A stretch of 54,748 nucleotides of DNA from Candidatus Moranbacteria bacterium GW2011_GWC2_40_12 (GCA_000995965.1 LBYD01000005.1:1-54748), one strand, 5' to 3'; shown: positions 8,522 to 18,313, counted from the stretch's first letter. The notes: generated by a model not told the origin, from the letters alone. Translations and numbers: made by a program.

Positions 8522-9796
8522 CTAAATATATAATATTTTCTCCAAATATCTCTTGTCCTCCACCGGCCCGATAATAGCAAGATTTAATTTATCATTCACG
8601 AATATCTCCTTCGCTACTCTCATGATATCATCTGGGCTGACTTTATCAACCCGGGCGAGAATCTTATCCGGAATTTCTATTTTCTTTTTCGCAAGTTCCT
8701 GCCCCGCCAAATATCCTGCAATGTCGTCCGAAGACTCAAGCGAAAGCGCCATCTTTCCCCGAAAATTGTCTTTTGCCTTCTGGAGCTCTTTCGGGCTTAC
8801 TTTTTTATCGCGGATTTTTTTGATTTCGCCGATAATTGTCTTCACTGTTTTTTCGATTTTTTTACGGTCTGTGTCCACTCCCGCCCTGACAGCCAAATAG
8901 CCCGAGTCAGTATAGCTTTCATATGATGCATTGATATAATACGCGAGTCCCAGTCTTTCCCGCACTGAAAGAAACAGTCGGCTGCTCATCGTTCCGCCAA
9001 GAATATTGGCCAGAACCGAAAGCGCGAAGCGGTCGGGATGGAACATGTCAAAGGCCCGCGCTCCCAGCACCAGATGGCACTGGTCGGTTTTCTTTTTCTT
9101 TATTTTCACCCGCGGCGCATTCTGTTTTTCGATGACTTTTGGCTTTTTTCCATTTGCCTTTTTCGGCATTCCCGCGAAAATTTTTCCAATCTTCCTGATA
9201 GCTTTTTGCTCTTCGATGTTCCCCGCGACGCATACAACTGTGTTCGGAGCGGTATAATTTTCCCGAAGATACTTCAAAAAATCGGGCCGTTTCAAATTTT
9301 TGATATTTTCTTTCGTTCCAATGATTTCCCATCCCGCCGGCTGGTCGCCATAGAGAAGTTCTTCAAAAATATCCCCCGCTTGGATCATCGGCGTGTCTTC
9401 ATACATATTGATTTCCTGCAAGATCACTCCCCGCTCTTTTTCTATTTCTTTCTCTTCTATTTTCGAGTTGAGATAAATGTCGGATATCACGTCAAGCGCC
9501 AAATCGAAATGTCTGGCGTCAACTTTCGCGAAGTAGGCCGTCTGTTCTTTTCCCGTAAAAGCGTTGTATTCTCCCCCGACTGCGTCGAGCTCTCCCGAAA
9601 TATCTTTTGTCTTGGGACGTTTTTTCGTTCCCTTGAAAAACATATGCTCAAGGAAATGCGAAATTCCGTTCACGCTTTTCGTTTCATATTTCGAACCGGC
9701 CGCCGCCGCCACAATGACCGCCACAGTATTCGTGTCTTTCATCGGCGCCGTCACCACCCGCAGTCCGTTTTTGAGGATAGTTTTTTTGAAATGCAT
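8522..9796 (-). CDS. M16 family zinc peptidase (processing-peptidase-like)
   Basis: 424 aa, a single-unit M16B protein. The inverted zinc motif HFLEH is at 47-51, with the distal Glu likely in the RGVILQEINMYED block. The R/Y region of the second half is present (LFLSVRERLGLAYYINASYES). The family cleaves small peptides or signal remnants as dimers. The N-terminus shows no signal peptide. It lies upstream of the permease on the same strand and downstream of the M17 aminopeptidase, suggesting a peptide turnover group. Confidence 0.93.
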   Translation of the reverse strand: MHFKKTILKNGLRVVTAPMKDTNTVAVIVAAAAGSKYETKSVNGISHFLEHMFFKGTKKRPKTKDISGELDAVGGEYNAFTGKEQTAYFAKVDARHFDLALDVISDIYLNSKIEEKEIEKERGVILQEINMYEDTPMIQAGDIFEELLYGDQPAGWEIIGTKENIKNLKRPDFLKYLRENYTAPNTVVCVAGNIEEQKAIRKIGKIFAGMPKKANGKKPKVIEKQNAPRVKIKKKKTDQCHLVLGARAFDMFHPDRFALSVLANILGGTMSSRLFLSVRERLGLAYYINASYESYTDSGYLAVRAGVDTDRKKIEKTVKTIIGEIKKIRDKKVSPKELQKAKDNFRGKMALSLESSDDIAGYLAGQELAKKKIEIPDKILARVDKVSPDDIMRVAKEIFVNDKLNLAIIGPVEDKRYLEKILYI

Positions 9797-9808
9797 GTAT
9801 TTCTTTAC

Positions 9809-9897
9809 GAATTACTAATCCGCTTCGCTCTACGAATATACGAATGTACGAATTTTCTGTATTCGTATATTCGTACAAGATTCGTAATTCGTAAAGA
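9809..9897. repeat. Long imperfect hairpin between M16 and M17 genes
   Basis: CTTTACGAATTAC at the left end pairs perfectly with GTAATTCGTAAAG at the right end. The middle holds repeated ATTCGTA and TACGAAT words that also pair. No ORF. Confidence 0.65.
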
Positions 9898-11298
9898 CTA
9901 CAGCTCCTCCAAAATCTTCACCAAAAGCCTCACTCCCACTCCCGACGCGCCTTTTGAGAGAAGCTCGTCCGGATTCACCGTGTCGCGGGGGCCAATGTCA
10001 ATGTGCGCCCACTCTGAAAATTTTTCCGCGAATTCCAAAAGAAACATCGCCGCGTGAATCGCGCCTCCATAACGGGGATCCCCCACCGAACGAAGATTGG
10101 CAACATCTCCAAAATTTCCTTTGATGTCGTTTTTATATTCTTCCCAAAGGGGCATCGGCCAAACCGGATCACCCGCAACTTCAGCCAATTCGAAAATTCT
10201 GTCGCTTAATTTTTTTTCTTTCGAAAACAAAGCCGAGGCTCTTTCGCCCAAAGCCACTCCGGCCGCTCCAGTGAGAGTCGCGATGTTCACGACGAGGCGC
10301 GGATTATATCTTTCGGCGTATCCATGCGCGTCCGCCAGGATTATCCTTCCTTCCGCGTCGGTGTTCGCCACTTCAATGGTTTTTCCGGAAATAGTTTTCA
10401 AAATATCTCCGGGACGATAACTTTGCCCTGATGGCATATTTTCGACAGCCGGAATGAGCCCGACGATTTTTTTCCTCGCTCCAAACTTCGCCGCCGCAAC
10501 CATCGCGTGCGCCACCGCCGCTCCGCCGGTCATATCGAGATGCATATCGCTCATATAATTTTCCGGCTTGACATTCAGCCCGCCCGTGTCAAAAGTGATC
10601 CCTTTGCCGATAAGAACAATCGGCTTTTCTTTTTGGGACATCATATACTCAAGGATAATAAATTTCGGTTTCTCCGCAGAACCTCGCGAAACGCCTAATA
10701 TCCCGCCCATCCCCAGTTTTTTCATTTCCGCTTCTTCGAGCATTTTCATTTTTATACCGGTGCCCTGAATTGCCTTTTTTATTTCATCCGCCAATACTTT
10801 TGGGGTCATATCTCCACCGGGTGTATTCCCAAGATTTCGGCATGCGTTCACTTCCTGTCCGATAATCTGCCCCTTTTTGATTCCTTTTTCTATATTTTTT
10901 TCGTTCTGATTCTCGGCGATAACTTTTACCTCTTCCACAAAATTCCAACCCTCCTTGGGTTTATTTTTATAACGGACAAATTCATAATTCGCCATTTCAA
11001 AATTTTCCGCCGCAATTTCAGAGATTTCTTCTGTTTTTTTTCCAGCTGATTTCAAATTGAGATCCGAAAAATCAACCGCGATTTTTTTCGCCCGGTGTTT
11101 TTTCGCCTCCTGGATAATCTGGCGGCAAAGCAGAATGAACTTCCGGCGGTTGATATCTTTTTTTTCCGGTGATTTGATAACCAGCGTTTCCTCACCATTT
11201 TTCCCAACCGCAAAACGGCTTTCGGGAACTTTCGGATCAAAAGCAATTTTCACAAAATCTTTCGGCAATTCTTTTTTCCCGCTAACTTCTATTTTCAT
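9898..11298 (-). CDS. pepA: Leucyl aminopeptidase, M17 family
   Basis: 466 aa, a cytosolic enzyme that removes N-terminal residues with two metal ions. The catalytic C-terminal half is clear: IGKGITFDTGG with the metal-binding Lys and Asp, DMTGGAAV, and the M17 signature NTDAEGRIILADA. The N-terminal domain is divergent, as usual. The length is close to the family's norm of about 480-500. The start gives MKIEVSGKKEL. Confidence 0.95.
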   Translation of the reverse strand: MKIEVSGKKELPKDFVKIAFDPKVPESRFAVGKNGEETLVIKSPEKKDINRRKFILLCRQIIQEAKKHRAKKIAVDFSDLNLKSAGKKTEEISEIAAENFEMANYEFVRYKNKPKEGWNFVEEVKVIAENQNEKNIEKGIKKGQIIGQEVNACRNLGNTPGGDMTPKVLADEIKKAIQGTGIKMKMLEEAEMKKLGMGGILGVSRGSAEKPKFIILEYMMSQKEKPIVLIGKGITFDTGGLNVKPENYMSDMHLDMTGGAAVAHAMVAAAKFGARKKIVGLIPAVENMPSGQSYRPGDILKTISGKTIEVANTDAEGRIILADAHGYAERYNPRLVVNIATLTGAAGVALGERASALFSKEKKLSDRIFELAEVAGDPVWPMPLWEEYKNDIKGNFGDVANLRSVGDPRYGGAIHAAMFLLEFAEKFSEWAHIDIGPRDTVNPDELLSKGASGVGVRLLVKILEEL

Positions 11299-11318
11299 AA
11301 TGTATTTTCATCAACATC

Positions 11319-11380
11319 TTACTACCATATATCGTAGTAAATTTATATCATGGATTTTCGCTACAACTAATTGTAGTGAA
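11319..11380. repeat. Palindrome pair, locus 1
   Basis: Two palindromes sit side by side. TTACTAC-N8-GTAGTAA has an ATATAT centre (11319-11340). A 24-nt near-perfect palindrome has the core CTACAACTAATTGTAG (11357-11380). Similar pairs occur at 11771-11832 and 29530-29638. Confidence 0.7.
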
Positions 11381-11401
11381 ACTTTTCAAGCGCTTTTCGA
11401 G

Positions 11402-11431
11402 AGGGGCAAGGATAAATTGCCCCGAAGTTTT
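11402..11431. terminator. Hairpin with T-run near 83-aa ORF
   Basis: GGGGCAA-N7-TTGCCCC is followed on the plus strand by GAAG and a T-run. No plus-strand gene precedes it, so its role is unclear. Confidence 0.4.
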
Positions 11432-11441
11432 TTCTCCCCCT

Positions 11442-11693
11442 TTATTCCGAAATTTTCAGATCAAATTCCTTTTCATAATCCCCACAATCCACGATTAATT
11501 CCAGCGAGCTTTCTTTTATCATCTCCCTTACCCAGCGATTAATTTCCTCCTCTCCTGTTGGAATTTCCAGTCCGTTTAAATCGTCTTTACCAAAAGAAAA
11601 GAACCAGTTGACTTTCAGCACTCTTCTATCAGACAGATGCGCCAACAGCACTGAGTCACTGCCTTCAATATTTATAACTATAGCCCCAGCCAT
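11442..11693 (-). CDS. Hypothetical 83-aa protein between palindrome pairs
   Basis: 83 aa, acidic, with beta-strand-like alternation in the first half and DCGDYEKEFDLKIS at the end. There is no signal peptide or membrane segment and no recognised family. It lies alone between pepA and glyS, with a palindrome pair on either side (11319-11380 and 11771-11832). This looks like an inserted cassette. Coding status is likely but unproven. Confidence 0.55.
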   Translation of the reverse strand: MAGAIVINIEGSDSVLLAHLSDRRVLKVNWFFSFGKDDLNGLEIPTGEEEINRWVREMIKESSLELIVDCGDYEKEFDLKISE

Positions 11694-11770
11694 GACAGAA
11701 TACCCCCTTCGTATTTTTTCTCTCCCTAAAAACGCTCAAATTTTTCAAGAACAAAAAATCAAATACTCTT

Positions 11771-11832
11771 CACTTTCATATATGCATACGTGAAAGTGTG
11801 TGTATTTTTCACTACAACTAGTTGTAGTGAAA
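11771..11832. repeat. Palindrome pair, locus 2
   Basis: CACTTTCA-N12-TGAAAGTG with TATGCATA in its centre (11771-11798) stands next to a perfect 26-bp palindrome with core CTACAACTAGTTGTAG (11807-11832). The second palindrome ends one base before the 3' boundary of glyS at 11833. Confidence 0.8.
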
Positions 11833-13224
11833 TTATCTCCCGTATCTCCCCTGTTCCTCAAACTTTCCTTTCAAATAATCCGCCAATTCCTCAATCTTCA
11901 CCCGTTCCTGTTCCATAGTGTCGCGGTCGCGGACGGTGACGGCGTTGTCATTCAACGTCTCAAAATCCACCGTCACGCAAAAGGGCGTCCCGATTTCATC
12001 CTGCCGGCGGTATCGTTTTCCGATGGACTGCGTTTCGTCATATTCCGAGACAAACTGTGTTTTGAGATCATCAAATATTTTCTTGGCGGGAGCAACCAGT
12101 TCCTCCTTTTTGGAAAGCGGCAGAATCGCCACGTGGACGGGGGCGATAATTTTGGGAAATTTCATCATGACCCTTGTTTCCCCTTTCACTTCTTCTTCGT
12201 GATAGGCAGCGAGAAGCGCCGCCAGCACGCTCCTTTCCACTCCGAAAGTCGGCTCAAGAACGTGCGGAACATAGCGCTTGTTTTTTTCCGCGTCAAAATA
12301 TTCAAGTTTCTCTCCTGACATTTTGCTGTGTTGAGTCAAGTCAAAATCACCCCGATGGGCTATTCCATAAAGCTCTTTCACGCCGAAGGGAAAATTATAC
12401 ATCGTGTCGATTGTTTTTTTCGAATAATGGGAAAGCTTATCCTTGGGATGCTCATATCTAGAAATATCCTCTTTTTTGCAGCCGATTTCAAGCGCGAATT
12501 CCTCCTGAAGATCGAGCCATTTATTAAATAAAGTTTCCCAGTCCGCGTCCGGCTCGATGAAATATTCGATTTCCATCTGTTCGAATTCACGCAGGCGGAA
12601 AATGAAGTTTCCGGCCACGATTTCATTTCGGAACGCTTTTCCGATTTGCGCGATTCCGAAAGGAACTTTGACGCGCATTGAATCGAGGATATTTTTGAAG
12701 TCGACGAAAATCGCTCCCGCCGTTTCCGGACGAAGATATACTTTTCCTTCGAAGCTGTTCATTTGCGTCTCAAACATCATGTTGAAATTGCGGGCATCGG
12801 TCCAATCGGACTCGCCGCAATTCGGGCATTTCGCCTTGAGTTCACGGAGTGTCTTCGTCATATCTTCCAGTCTCCCTTCCATATCCTCCCCTGTGAGTTC
12901 CTCAACCAGATGGTCGGCCCGAAATCTTTTTTTGCATTTTTTGCAGTCCACCATCGCGTCGTTGAATCCGGCCACATGCCCCGACGCCTCCCACAGTTTC
13001 GGATGAAGCAGAATCGGCCCGTCAATGCCGACGATATCCTCGCGCGCGTGCACGAATTTTTTCCACCAAAGCCTTTTGATATTGTTTTTGAGCTCCGCGC
13101 CGTACGGCCCGAAAGAATAGGCGTTCGCGAATCCCCCGTATATTTCACAAGCCGGAAAGACAAATCCCCGCCTTTTGCAAAGGGACACAATTTTTTCCAT
13201 AAGTTGCTCATCTTTCGCGCTCAT
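11833..13224 (-). CDS. glyS: Glycyl-tRNA synthetase, single-chain type
   Basis: 463 aa from ATG 13224 (MSAKDEQLMEK). The longer frame from 13257 adds an unlikely leader. It is the alpha2 class II form found in archaea, eukaryotes and some bacteria, not the alpha/beta enzyme. Visible blocks: GFVFPACEIYGGFANAYSFG at the start, a CxxC pair (DCKKCKKRF) with a later CPNC zinc site, class II motif 2 (AFRNEIVAGNFIFRLREFEQ), motif 3 near LEPTFGVERS, and a C-terminal anticodon-binding domain. The N-terminal HTH-like extension of eukaryotic enzymes is absent. Confidence 0.96.
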   Translation of the reverse strand: MSAKDEQLMEKIVSLCKRRGFVFPACEIYGGFANAYSFGPYGAELKNNIKRLWWKKFVHAREDIVGIDGPILLHPKLWEASGHVAGFNDAMVDCKKCKKRFRADHLVEELTGEDMEGRLEDMTKTLRELKAKCPNCGESDWTDARNFNMMFETQMNSFEGKVYLRPETAGAIFVDFKNILDSMRVKVPFGIAQIGKAFRNEIVAGNFIFRLREFEQMEIEYFIEPDADWETLFNKWLDLQEEFALEIGCKKEDISRYEHPKDKLSHYSKKTIDTMYNFPFGVKELYGIAHRGDFDLTQHSKMSGEKLEYFDAEKNKRYVPHVLEPTFGVERSVLAALLAAYHEEEVKGETRVMMKFPKIIAPVHVAILPLSKKEELVAPAKKIFDDLKTQFVSEYDETQSIGKRYRRQDEIGTPFCVTVDFETLNDNAVTVRDRDTMEQERVKIEELADYLKGKFEEQGRYGR

Positions 13225-13310
13225 ATATTTTTGAATATTAATGATTTTTATGCACAATTTAAGAATAGTAAAAAATATCAGAAAAACTTTTCTTAGTCAA
13301 GAATAACATA

Positions 13311-13340
13311 AAAAAAGCCAGCAAACCAGCGCTGGCGGCA
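13311..13340 (-). terminator. Intrinsic terminator of 247-aa gene
   Basis: On the minus strand, GCCAGC-N8-GCTGGC is followed by seven T. It is placed about 20 bases after the stop at 13360. Confidence 0.75.
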
Positions 13341-13359
13341 AATATCTGAAAGTACCGAA

Positions 13360-14103
13360 TTATTTTTTTCCATGCCCCAACACGTAAAGAGTATGAACAA
13401 CTTCGCACTGGTTGACCGCCGCTTTTAAAAAATCAAGGACTTCCTGATCAACCGCCTTTTTTTCCTCGAAAACAAGAAAGGCTTTTTCTTCGTAGGGCTT
13501 TGACCCGGCGGACGGCAAAACACAAAGATTCTGCTTGTTGCAAAGATCTTTGTTTTGAGCCATATCCATTATCTCCCGATTGCCTATTTTGAAATCATTT
13601 TCTTTCGATTTTGAAGAATTTGCCCGGTGCTCGGCAACCGTCTGCATGTTTTCCGTGTTTATTATCCTCACGGTCATCCAATCCTTCCGGCTGATCGTGA
13701 TTGCCATATGCAAAATGTCATCCAGATACTTCTTCATTTCGCTGCGGTCCTTCGGAGTTTTTATTTTCTTCATGAAATCCTTGATGAGAGATATCTGTAC
13801 GTTTATTTTTCCAAGATAGGTGAACGTTTCCAGGAGCTCTTTCTCTCTTTTTTGATATTCCCCCTCAAGTTTTTTAATCTCTTCTTCCCTCGCGGCAACC
13901 GCTTTTTCATAAAGCCGGAAGATATTCCAGGCAAGGGACACTTGGGCCAAAAGAAAAATCGCTTCCCATGTTTCCTCCTCAAAAAAAGAAAAGTCTTCTT
14001 TCACAAGAAGGGGCGTGGATATGATTGTCACAACCAAAACCAAAAAAACAAGAAGAAAAATATTCCTAAATTGCTCTATTCGAGGACGGGGGATGAAAGC
14101 CAT
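13360..14103 (-). CDS. Membrane protein with coiled coil and possible GAF-like domain
   Basis: 247 aa. There are two N-terminal membrane segments (about 14-34 and 46-64), then a charged coiled coil (65-115), and a cytosolic domain of about 130 residues. That domain has alternating strands and ends with QEVLDFLKAAVNQCEVV. The layout resembles a sensor with a GAF-type domain lacking an output module. No catalytic motif was found. It is monocistronic, with its own terminator. Confidence 0.7.
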   Translation of the reverse strand: MAFIPRPRIEQFRNIFLLVFLVLVVTIISTPLLVKEDFSFFEEETWEAIFLLAQVSLAWNIFRLYEKAVAAREEEIKKLEGEYQKREKELLETFTYLGKINVQISLIKDFMKKIKTPKDRSEMKKYLDDILHMAITISRKDWMTVRIINTENMQTVAEHRANSSKSKENDFKIGNREIMDMAQNKDLCNKQNLCVLPSAGSKPYEEKAFLVFEEKKAVDQEVLDFLKAAVNQCEVVHTLYVLGHGKK

Positions 14104-14186
14104 ACATCAAAAATATTTTTTATTTCGGATTTTGCCTCATGATGCCTGAATCCCGGGCCGCCACCAAAGATCTATTTTCTATAATA

Positions 14187-14843
14187 TTATTTGAGCTGGA
14201 AGCTCCCAACGATTTTTTCGACAAGATCGCAACTCGCTTTTGTCTCCTTGGAACAGTCATCTGACTTTGTATACGCCCAAACCGATCCGTCTTTTTCATT
14301 TATTTTCGTGCCAGCCCCCTCACAGTAAATGAGATTCCCTTTGCCGCAGCCTTTTTCAAGCTCATCCCATTCATCGGATGAGTATTTCCTAATCGTCAAA
14401 ACGTCTTTATAGCGATCATCAAAACTGGCTGATTTTCCAGAAGGCTTGGCGTCAACATATATTTTCACGAATGGATTGGCGAGAGTGTCATCCGTGAGCC
14501 CTTTGACCGATCCGACCCGATATATCCACTGTCCAAACTGGGCAGGAATGGCCAGATTGAATTCAAGAGCGGGATCATTGAGAAACTTATTATTTTCTGA
14601 ATAATTTACGCTTGTGGGACCGACCTTCACAGTTGCATTTTTTGATATTTGGCCGGAAGAGCTCATAAACGCCTCTCCCGTATTAGTCAGGGAAAAAAGA
14701 AGAAGATATGTGGAAATTGAGATCATCGCGATCAAGTACACCAAAGAAATATTGAAGCGGAGATCCTGCTCCGTCTTTTTCCCGGTTGCCTGAAACTTCT
14801 TGCCGGATACAATTTTTTTGCTCTTTTTTGTTTTCCTTGGCAT
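14187..14843 (-). CDS. Hypothetical single-pass exported protein
   Basis: 218 aa from ATG 14843 (MPRKTKKSKK). A start at 14888 would add 15 residues. A very basic cytosolic head (1-40) is followed by one membrane helix (about 42-62) and a 150-residue external part. A CGKGNLIYCEG pair and two later Cys suggest disulfides outside the membrane. No family recognised. It lies just downstream of the M4 protease gene on the same strand. Confidence 0.75.
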   Translation of the reverse strand: MPRKTKKSKKIVSGKKFQATGKKTEQDLRFNISLVYLIAMISISTYLLLFSLTNTGEAFMSSSGQISKNATVKVGPTSVNYSENNKFLNDPALEFNLAIPAQFGQWIYRVGSVKGLTDDTLANPFVKIYVDAKPSGKSASFDDRYKDVLTIRKYSSDEWDELEKGCGKGNLIYCEGAGTKINEKDGSVWAYTKSDDCSKETKASCDLVEKIVGSFQLK

Positions 14844-14945
14844 ATCATTTGATTGCCCCGCATCTTTGCCGCGTTTTTGAAAAAACATGGCAAACCTGGG
14901 AAGGCAAGTTTTATTTTTGTTAGCTATGCTTATTTTACAATAAAC

Positions 14946-16949
14946 TCAAATTATTGACAAGACGTTGTCCTCGCTCAAAGTTCCTCTCTGCCAAGATTTG
15001 CCCACTTTCAGCTTATAACCGACCACTGCCCCATAATTGCCTTTCGCCCATTTGCGGAATTTCAAGTTCACTGCGATTATCGTTGTATCGCCTGAATTTT
15101 TCACTCGCAAAACTTTCGCTTTTTTTCCGCCAATTCTCACTGTGGCATGTTTTTTCTTTTTAATACCAAGATTTTCCATGGAAAGGTTGATTCTCCTTGT
15201 CGATCCCTTTTTTCTTTCATTATATTCTAGAGATGTCACGTCCGCGGAAATTTCAGCCTGCTCCGCAACAACTTCTTCGCAGGGGCTGGCTTGATCAAGC
15301 TCAACTGCCCGGAGCGCTTTTTGAACTTCGGCGCATGTGGCGCTTTCTGCGCCGTATAGATCGGAGCAGGCGGTATTGAGCACGTTGTAAGCATCCTCAA
15401 AGGTGGAGCTTGCTCCTAGATAGAAATTCAGCGCCCGGTAGTATATCTGCCCCATCGCCCCAGTCCCCACTCCCGTGATTGACTGGCCGTTATAGACGCC
15501 GCCGACGGCCGCAAGATAAGCCCCGTGGCTGAAAACGGTGCTGTTTTGATGAACACCGCCATAATCTTCATCACCGCAATAGTAGCCCGAATCGCTCATT
15601 TTCCCCGGAGCAGGTCCAAACCCCATGTTGATACTGCCAGGATCAGCCAGGCTGCGAGAAACTCCCGAGGCTGAATTTTCTCCTATTTTCCAATCATTGC
15701 CTCCTTCGATGGAATTTTCAATGAGTTCGCCAAAGAGATCGGCGTAGCCCTCATCCATCGCGCCTGATTCCCCCTCATAGTCAAATCCCCACGGCCAGGT
15801 GTAGTAAAGTATCGAGTGATAGGTGACACCATGCCCGTATTCATGCCCCAAAATATCTGCCGTCATCTCTCCAGAACAGAATTTGATAGAGTAATAATCA
15901 TACCAGGCATTGGGGCAGGGATAAACTTTATCCGGATTGTTATCTATGCGGACATAAGCATCCGTATCGGTGTATAGATTGGCATGGCTGTTGCCCATCC
16001 CGCCCCGCTTGTTGCCGCCCTCCCGGCCAAAATTGGTTTGGAAATAACTGTGCGCTCCAAGAAGATATTCATAGGCAATGTCAATATCCGCCACGCCCGT
16101 TGCTCCCTGCCCTTCAGAACGGGAAAGGACATAGGCTCCCGAATTTCCGTCAAAGATATGGCGGCTGAGGCCTCGCGTCCCTGGAAGATGATAGACAAAG
16201 CTTCCGTCCGAAGCATCAATGAAAAAATATTCGTGTTCTCCTTTTTCCTTGTTCCCAAGCTCCACTAGCCAGACCAAGCGAAATAAATTGCTTTTTTTGT
16301 TTTCAACGAGCCCTTTGTTGAAAATAAGAAGTCTTGGCTTTATTTCTTCCGGGTTTCCTGTGTTGCCCCAGTCTCTCCAATATTTTTCAGCTTCCTTCAC
16401 TGCCCGCTTTGAAGAAATTTTCGGCCGCGTCGCGGAAACAATGCTGGGCAAAAATTTTGCGCTGGCGCTGCTCACTGAATTGTCCTCCTTGAGATGGACA
16501 ATCCCGTATGTTCCAAAAACAGGAATTCCCTCATATTTTTGGACATAGGCCACATGGTTCATTTTTTGGTCATCGCTTTTTATCCCGGCATAAAGCAGCT
16601 CTCTCGCTGGTTTCGCGAGGCCGAAATACTTTCCATACTCCTGCATGAAATATTTTGCTGCCACCGTTGGTTCGACTGAAACGAGTTTTTCAAGAGGAAG
16701 AGGAATTTTGTTTTTACCGGCAGCTATGAAAACAAGCGCACCGGTATTGCTGTTCACTGAATAATCGATTCCTGGTCCAATTTTTTTCTCAAACTCTTCG
16801 ATATGCGCGCTCAAATTTTTTGTTTGCTCCCCCGCCACCTCTCCTTTTTCAGAAAAAAAAGTTTGGCGGAAAAACACCAAACCCAAAACAAAGAAAAACA
16901 CAGCTAAACTCGCCCGAATTATTTTTTTTCTTTTCATTTTTCTTGCCAC
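14946..16949 (-). CDS. Secreted thermolysin-like M4 metallopeptidase
   Basis: 667 aa. It has a basic N-terminus with one hydrophobic segment (signal or anchor, 9-33) and an FTP/PepSY-type propeptide (about 45-255). The catalytic domain contains HEYGH at 369-373, Glu at 400 in GAMDEGYADLFGE, and a later GGVHQNSTVFSHGAY block with the active-site His of the family. Family members digest extracellular protein. The last 100 residues form an extra Lys-rich beta-type domain (KKKKHATVRIGGKKAKV), which is also seen in style in two other exported proteins here. The zinc site looks intact, so activity is likely. Confidence 0.95.
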   Translation of the reverse strand: MARKMKRKKIIRASLAVFFFVLGLVFFRQTFFSEKGEVAGEQTKNLSAHIEEFEKKIGPGIDYSVNSNTGALVFIAAGKNKIPLPLEKLVSVEPTVAAKYFMQEYGKYFGLAKPARELLYAGIKSDDQKMNHVAYVQKYEGIPVFGTYGIVHLKEDNSVSSASAKFLPSIVSATRPKISSKRAVKEAEKYWRDWGNTGNPEEIKPRLLIFNKGLVENKKSNLFRLVWLVELGNKEKGEHEYFFIDASDGSFVYHLPGTRGLSRHIFDGNSGAYVLSRSEGQGATGVADIDIAYEYLLGAHSYFQTNFGREGGNKRGGMGNSHANLYTDTDAYVRIDNNPDKVYPCPNAWYDYYSIKFCSGEMTADILGHEYGHGVTYHSILYYTWPWGFDYEGESGAMDEGYADLFGELIENSIEGGNDWKIGENSASGVSRSLADPGSINMGFGPAPGKMSDSGYYCGDEDYGGVHQNSTVFSHGAYLAAVGGVYNGQSITGVGTGAMGQIYYRALNFYLGASSTFEDAYNVLNTACSDLYGAESATCAEVQKALRAVELDQASPCEEVVAEQAEISADVTSLEYNERKKGSTRRINLSMENLGIKKKKHATVRIGGKKAKVLRVKNSGDTTIIAVNLKFRKWAKGNYGAVVGYKLKVGKSWQRGTLSEDNVLSII

Positions 16950-16968
16950 CCCCGATATGTTCCTAATT

Positions 16969-18306
16969 CTATCTCATTATTCGCTTTTTCCCAAGCCCCA
17001 GTTTTTTCCTTATCATCGAATTTTCCGAATAAGCGCGGCTGAAACGGAAAAAAAAGGGCTGTTTTCCCCCGCCGTGGGCAGATAAGATTTTTTCTCCGTT
17101 GATATTTCTTATTTCCAAAACTTTGTCCGGATGCGCCCCACCCGGCGTGACTATTTCAATTTTTGCATTTTGCCTAATGGCATTATGAACCCTCAGCTTG
17201 TTGAATCCCCTGATTTTTTCGGAAACCCCACTCTGAAGCGATCTGGATCGGAGAATCTCCCCGACAAATTGCCACGAGTTTTCCCGCTGGGATTTTTCAA
17301 AATCATTTTCCCATTTGTCTCTCCCGAACAAAAATCCGGTTGAATAGCCGCGATTTGCCAATTTCATAAGCTCTTTTTTCGCTGCTGAAGACAATTTTTT
17401 GATTTCGGCCCGGCTTTTTCCCCAATTTATTGCGTCCAATACCCTCCGATAGGATCCTGCGGCGCAAGCGACATAATAGGCGCTCTTCGTCCTTCCCTCG
17501 ATTTTGAAAGAATCGATCCCCGCCTTGGCCAGCTCGCCTAAATACTCAATCAAACAAATATCCTTGGAATTCAAAAAATATGTCCCATGCTCATCTTCTT
17601 CGATATTTGTTATCTTTGAGCCATCCGCATTCAAACTGTCCGTCCCGCTTTGAAGAACACCATGATTTTTATTTTTTATTTTTGATTTTTGACTTAGCTT
17701 ATACCTCCACCGGCACGGCTGGACGCAATCTCCTAAATTCGCACTGCGATCCTTGAACCATCGGGACAGCAGGCATCTTCCGGAATAACTCATGCACATC
17801 GCCCCATGGACAAAATATTCCAGCTCAATCCCGGGACAAATTTTCTTTATTCTTTTTATTTCCTGAAGCGTCACCTCCCGCGCGAGGATTATTCTTGAAA
17901 CCCCCTGTTTTTGCCAAAATTTGACTGCCTCGGAATTTGTCGCGTTGGCTTGAGTCGACAAATGGATTTTTATTTGCGGTGCTATTTTTTTCACCAGGCC
18001 AATGATACCGGGATCGCTTGCGATCACTGCGTCCGGTTTCACTTTTTTTATGAATTTCAAATGTTTTTTCAGTTCCGGCAGATGGCTTTCATGGGCATAA
18101 ATGTTCAAGGTGAAATATATTCTTTTGCCGAGTTTTCGCGCCACAGCTGCTGCTTTTCTCAAATTCGCCTCGCTGAAATCATTCAGCCTTGCCCTAAGAG
18201 AAAAATTCGGATGCCCGACATAAACGGCATCCGCCCCAAAATGATACGCGTATTCCATTTTCTCCAAGCTTCCGCCAGGAGCAACAAGTTCCAATTTCTT
18301 TTTCAT
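16969..18306 (-). CDS. Peptidase U32 family protein, TrhP/YegQ-like
   Basis: 445 aa. The N-terminal barrel carries LVAPGGSLEKMEYAYHFGAD, the YFVHGAMCMSYSGRCLLS signature with Cys, and DCVQPCRWRY, the typical U32 Cys pattern. EEDEHGTYFLNSKDICLIEYL follows. Bacterial relatives (TrhP) take part in tRNA wobble-uridine hydroxylation, and others act as collagenase-like proteins. The tRNA role is favoured by the motif set, without proof. Between the RYKL and EEDEHG blocks lie about 30 extra residues (SQKSKIKNKNHG onward) encoded by a low-complexity T-rich repeat at 17671-17698. Confidence 0.93.
   Translation of the reverse strand: MKKKLELVAPGGSLEKMEYAYHFGADAVYVGHPNFSLRARLNDFSEANLRKAAAVARKLGKRIYFTLNIYAHESHLPELKKHLKFIKKVKPDAVIASDPGIIGLVKKIAPQIKIHLSTQANATNSEAVKFWQKQGVSRIILAREVTLQEIKRIKKICPGIELEYFVHGAMCMSYSGRCLLSRWFKDRSANLGDCVQPCRWRYKLSQKSKIKNKNHGVLQSGTDSLNADGSKITNIEEDEHGTYFLNSKDICLIEYLGELAKAGIDSFKIEGRTKSAYYVACAAGSYRRVLDAINWGKSRAEIKKLSSAAKKELMKLANRGYSTGFLFGRDKWENDFEKSQRENSWQFVGEILRSRSLQSGVSEKIRGFNKLRVHNAIRQNAKIEIVTPGGAHPDKVLEIRNINGEKILSAHGGGKQPFFFRFSRAYSENSMIRKKLGLGKKRIMR
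17671..17698. repeat. T-rich tandem repeat inside U32 gene
   Basis: Repeats of TTTTTA/TTTTTG units encode KSKIKNKNH in the minus frame, at a site where the family runs from the Cys signature directly into EEDEHGTY. Confidence 0.6.
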
Positions 18307-18313
18307 GACTGCG

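Noticed and set aside
9038..10057. Long plus-strand frame opposite the M16 and M17 genes
   Set aside because: Antisense shadow of two clear peptidase genes. The translation is Phe/Arg-rich without motifs.
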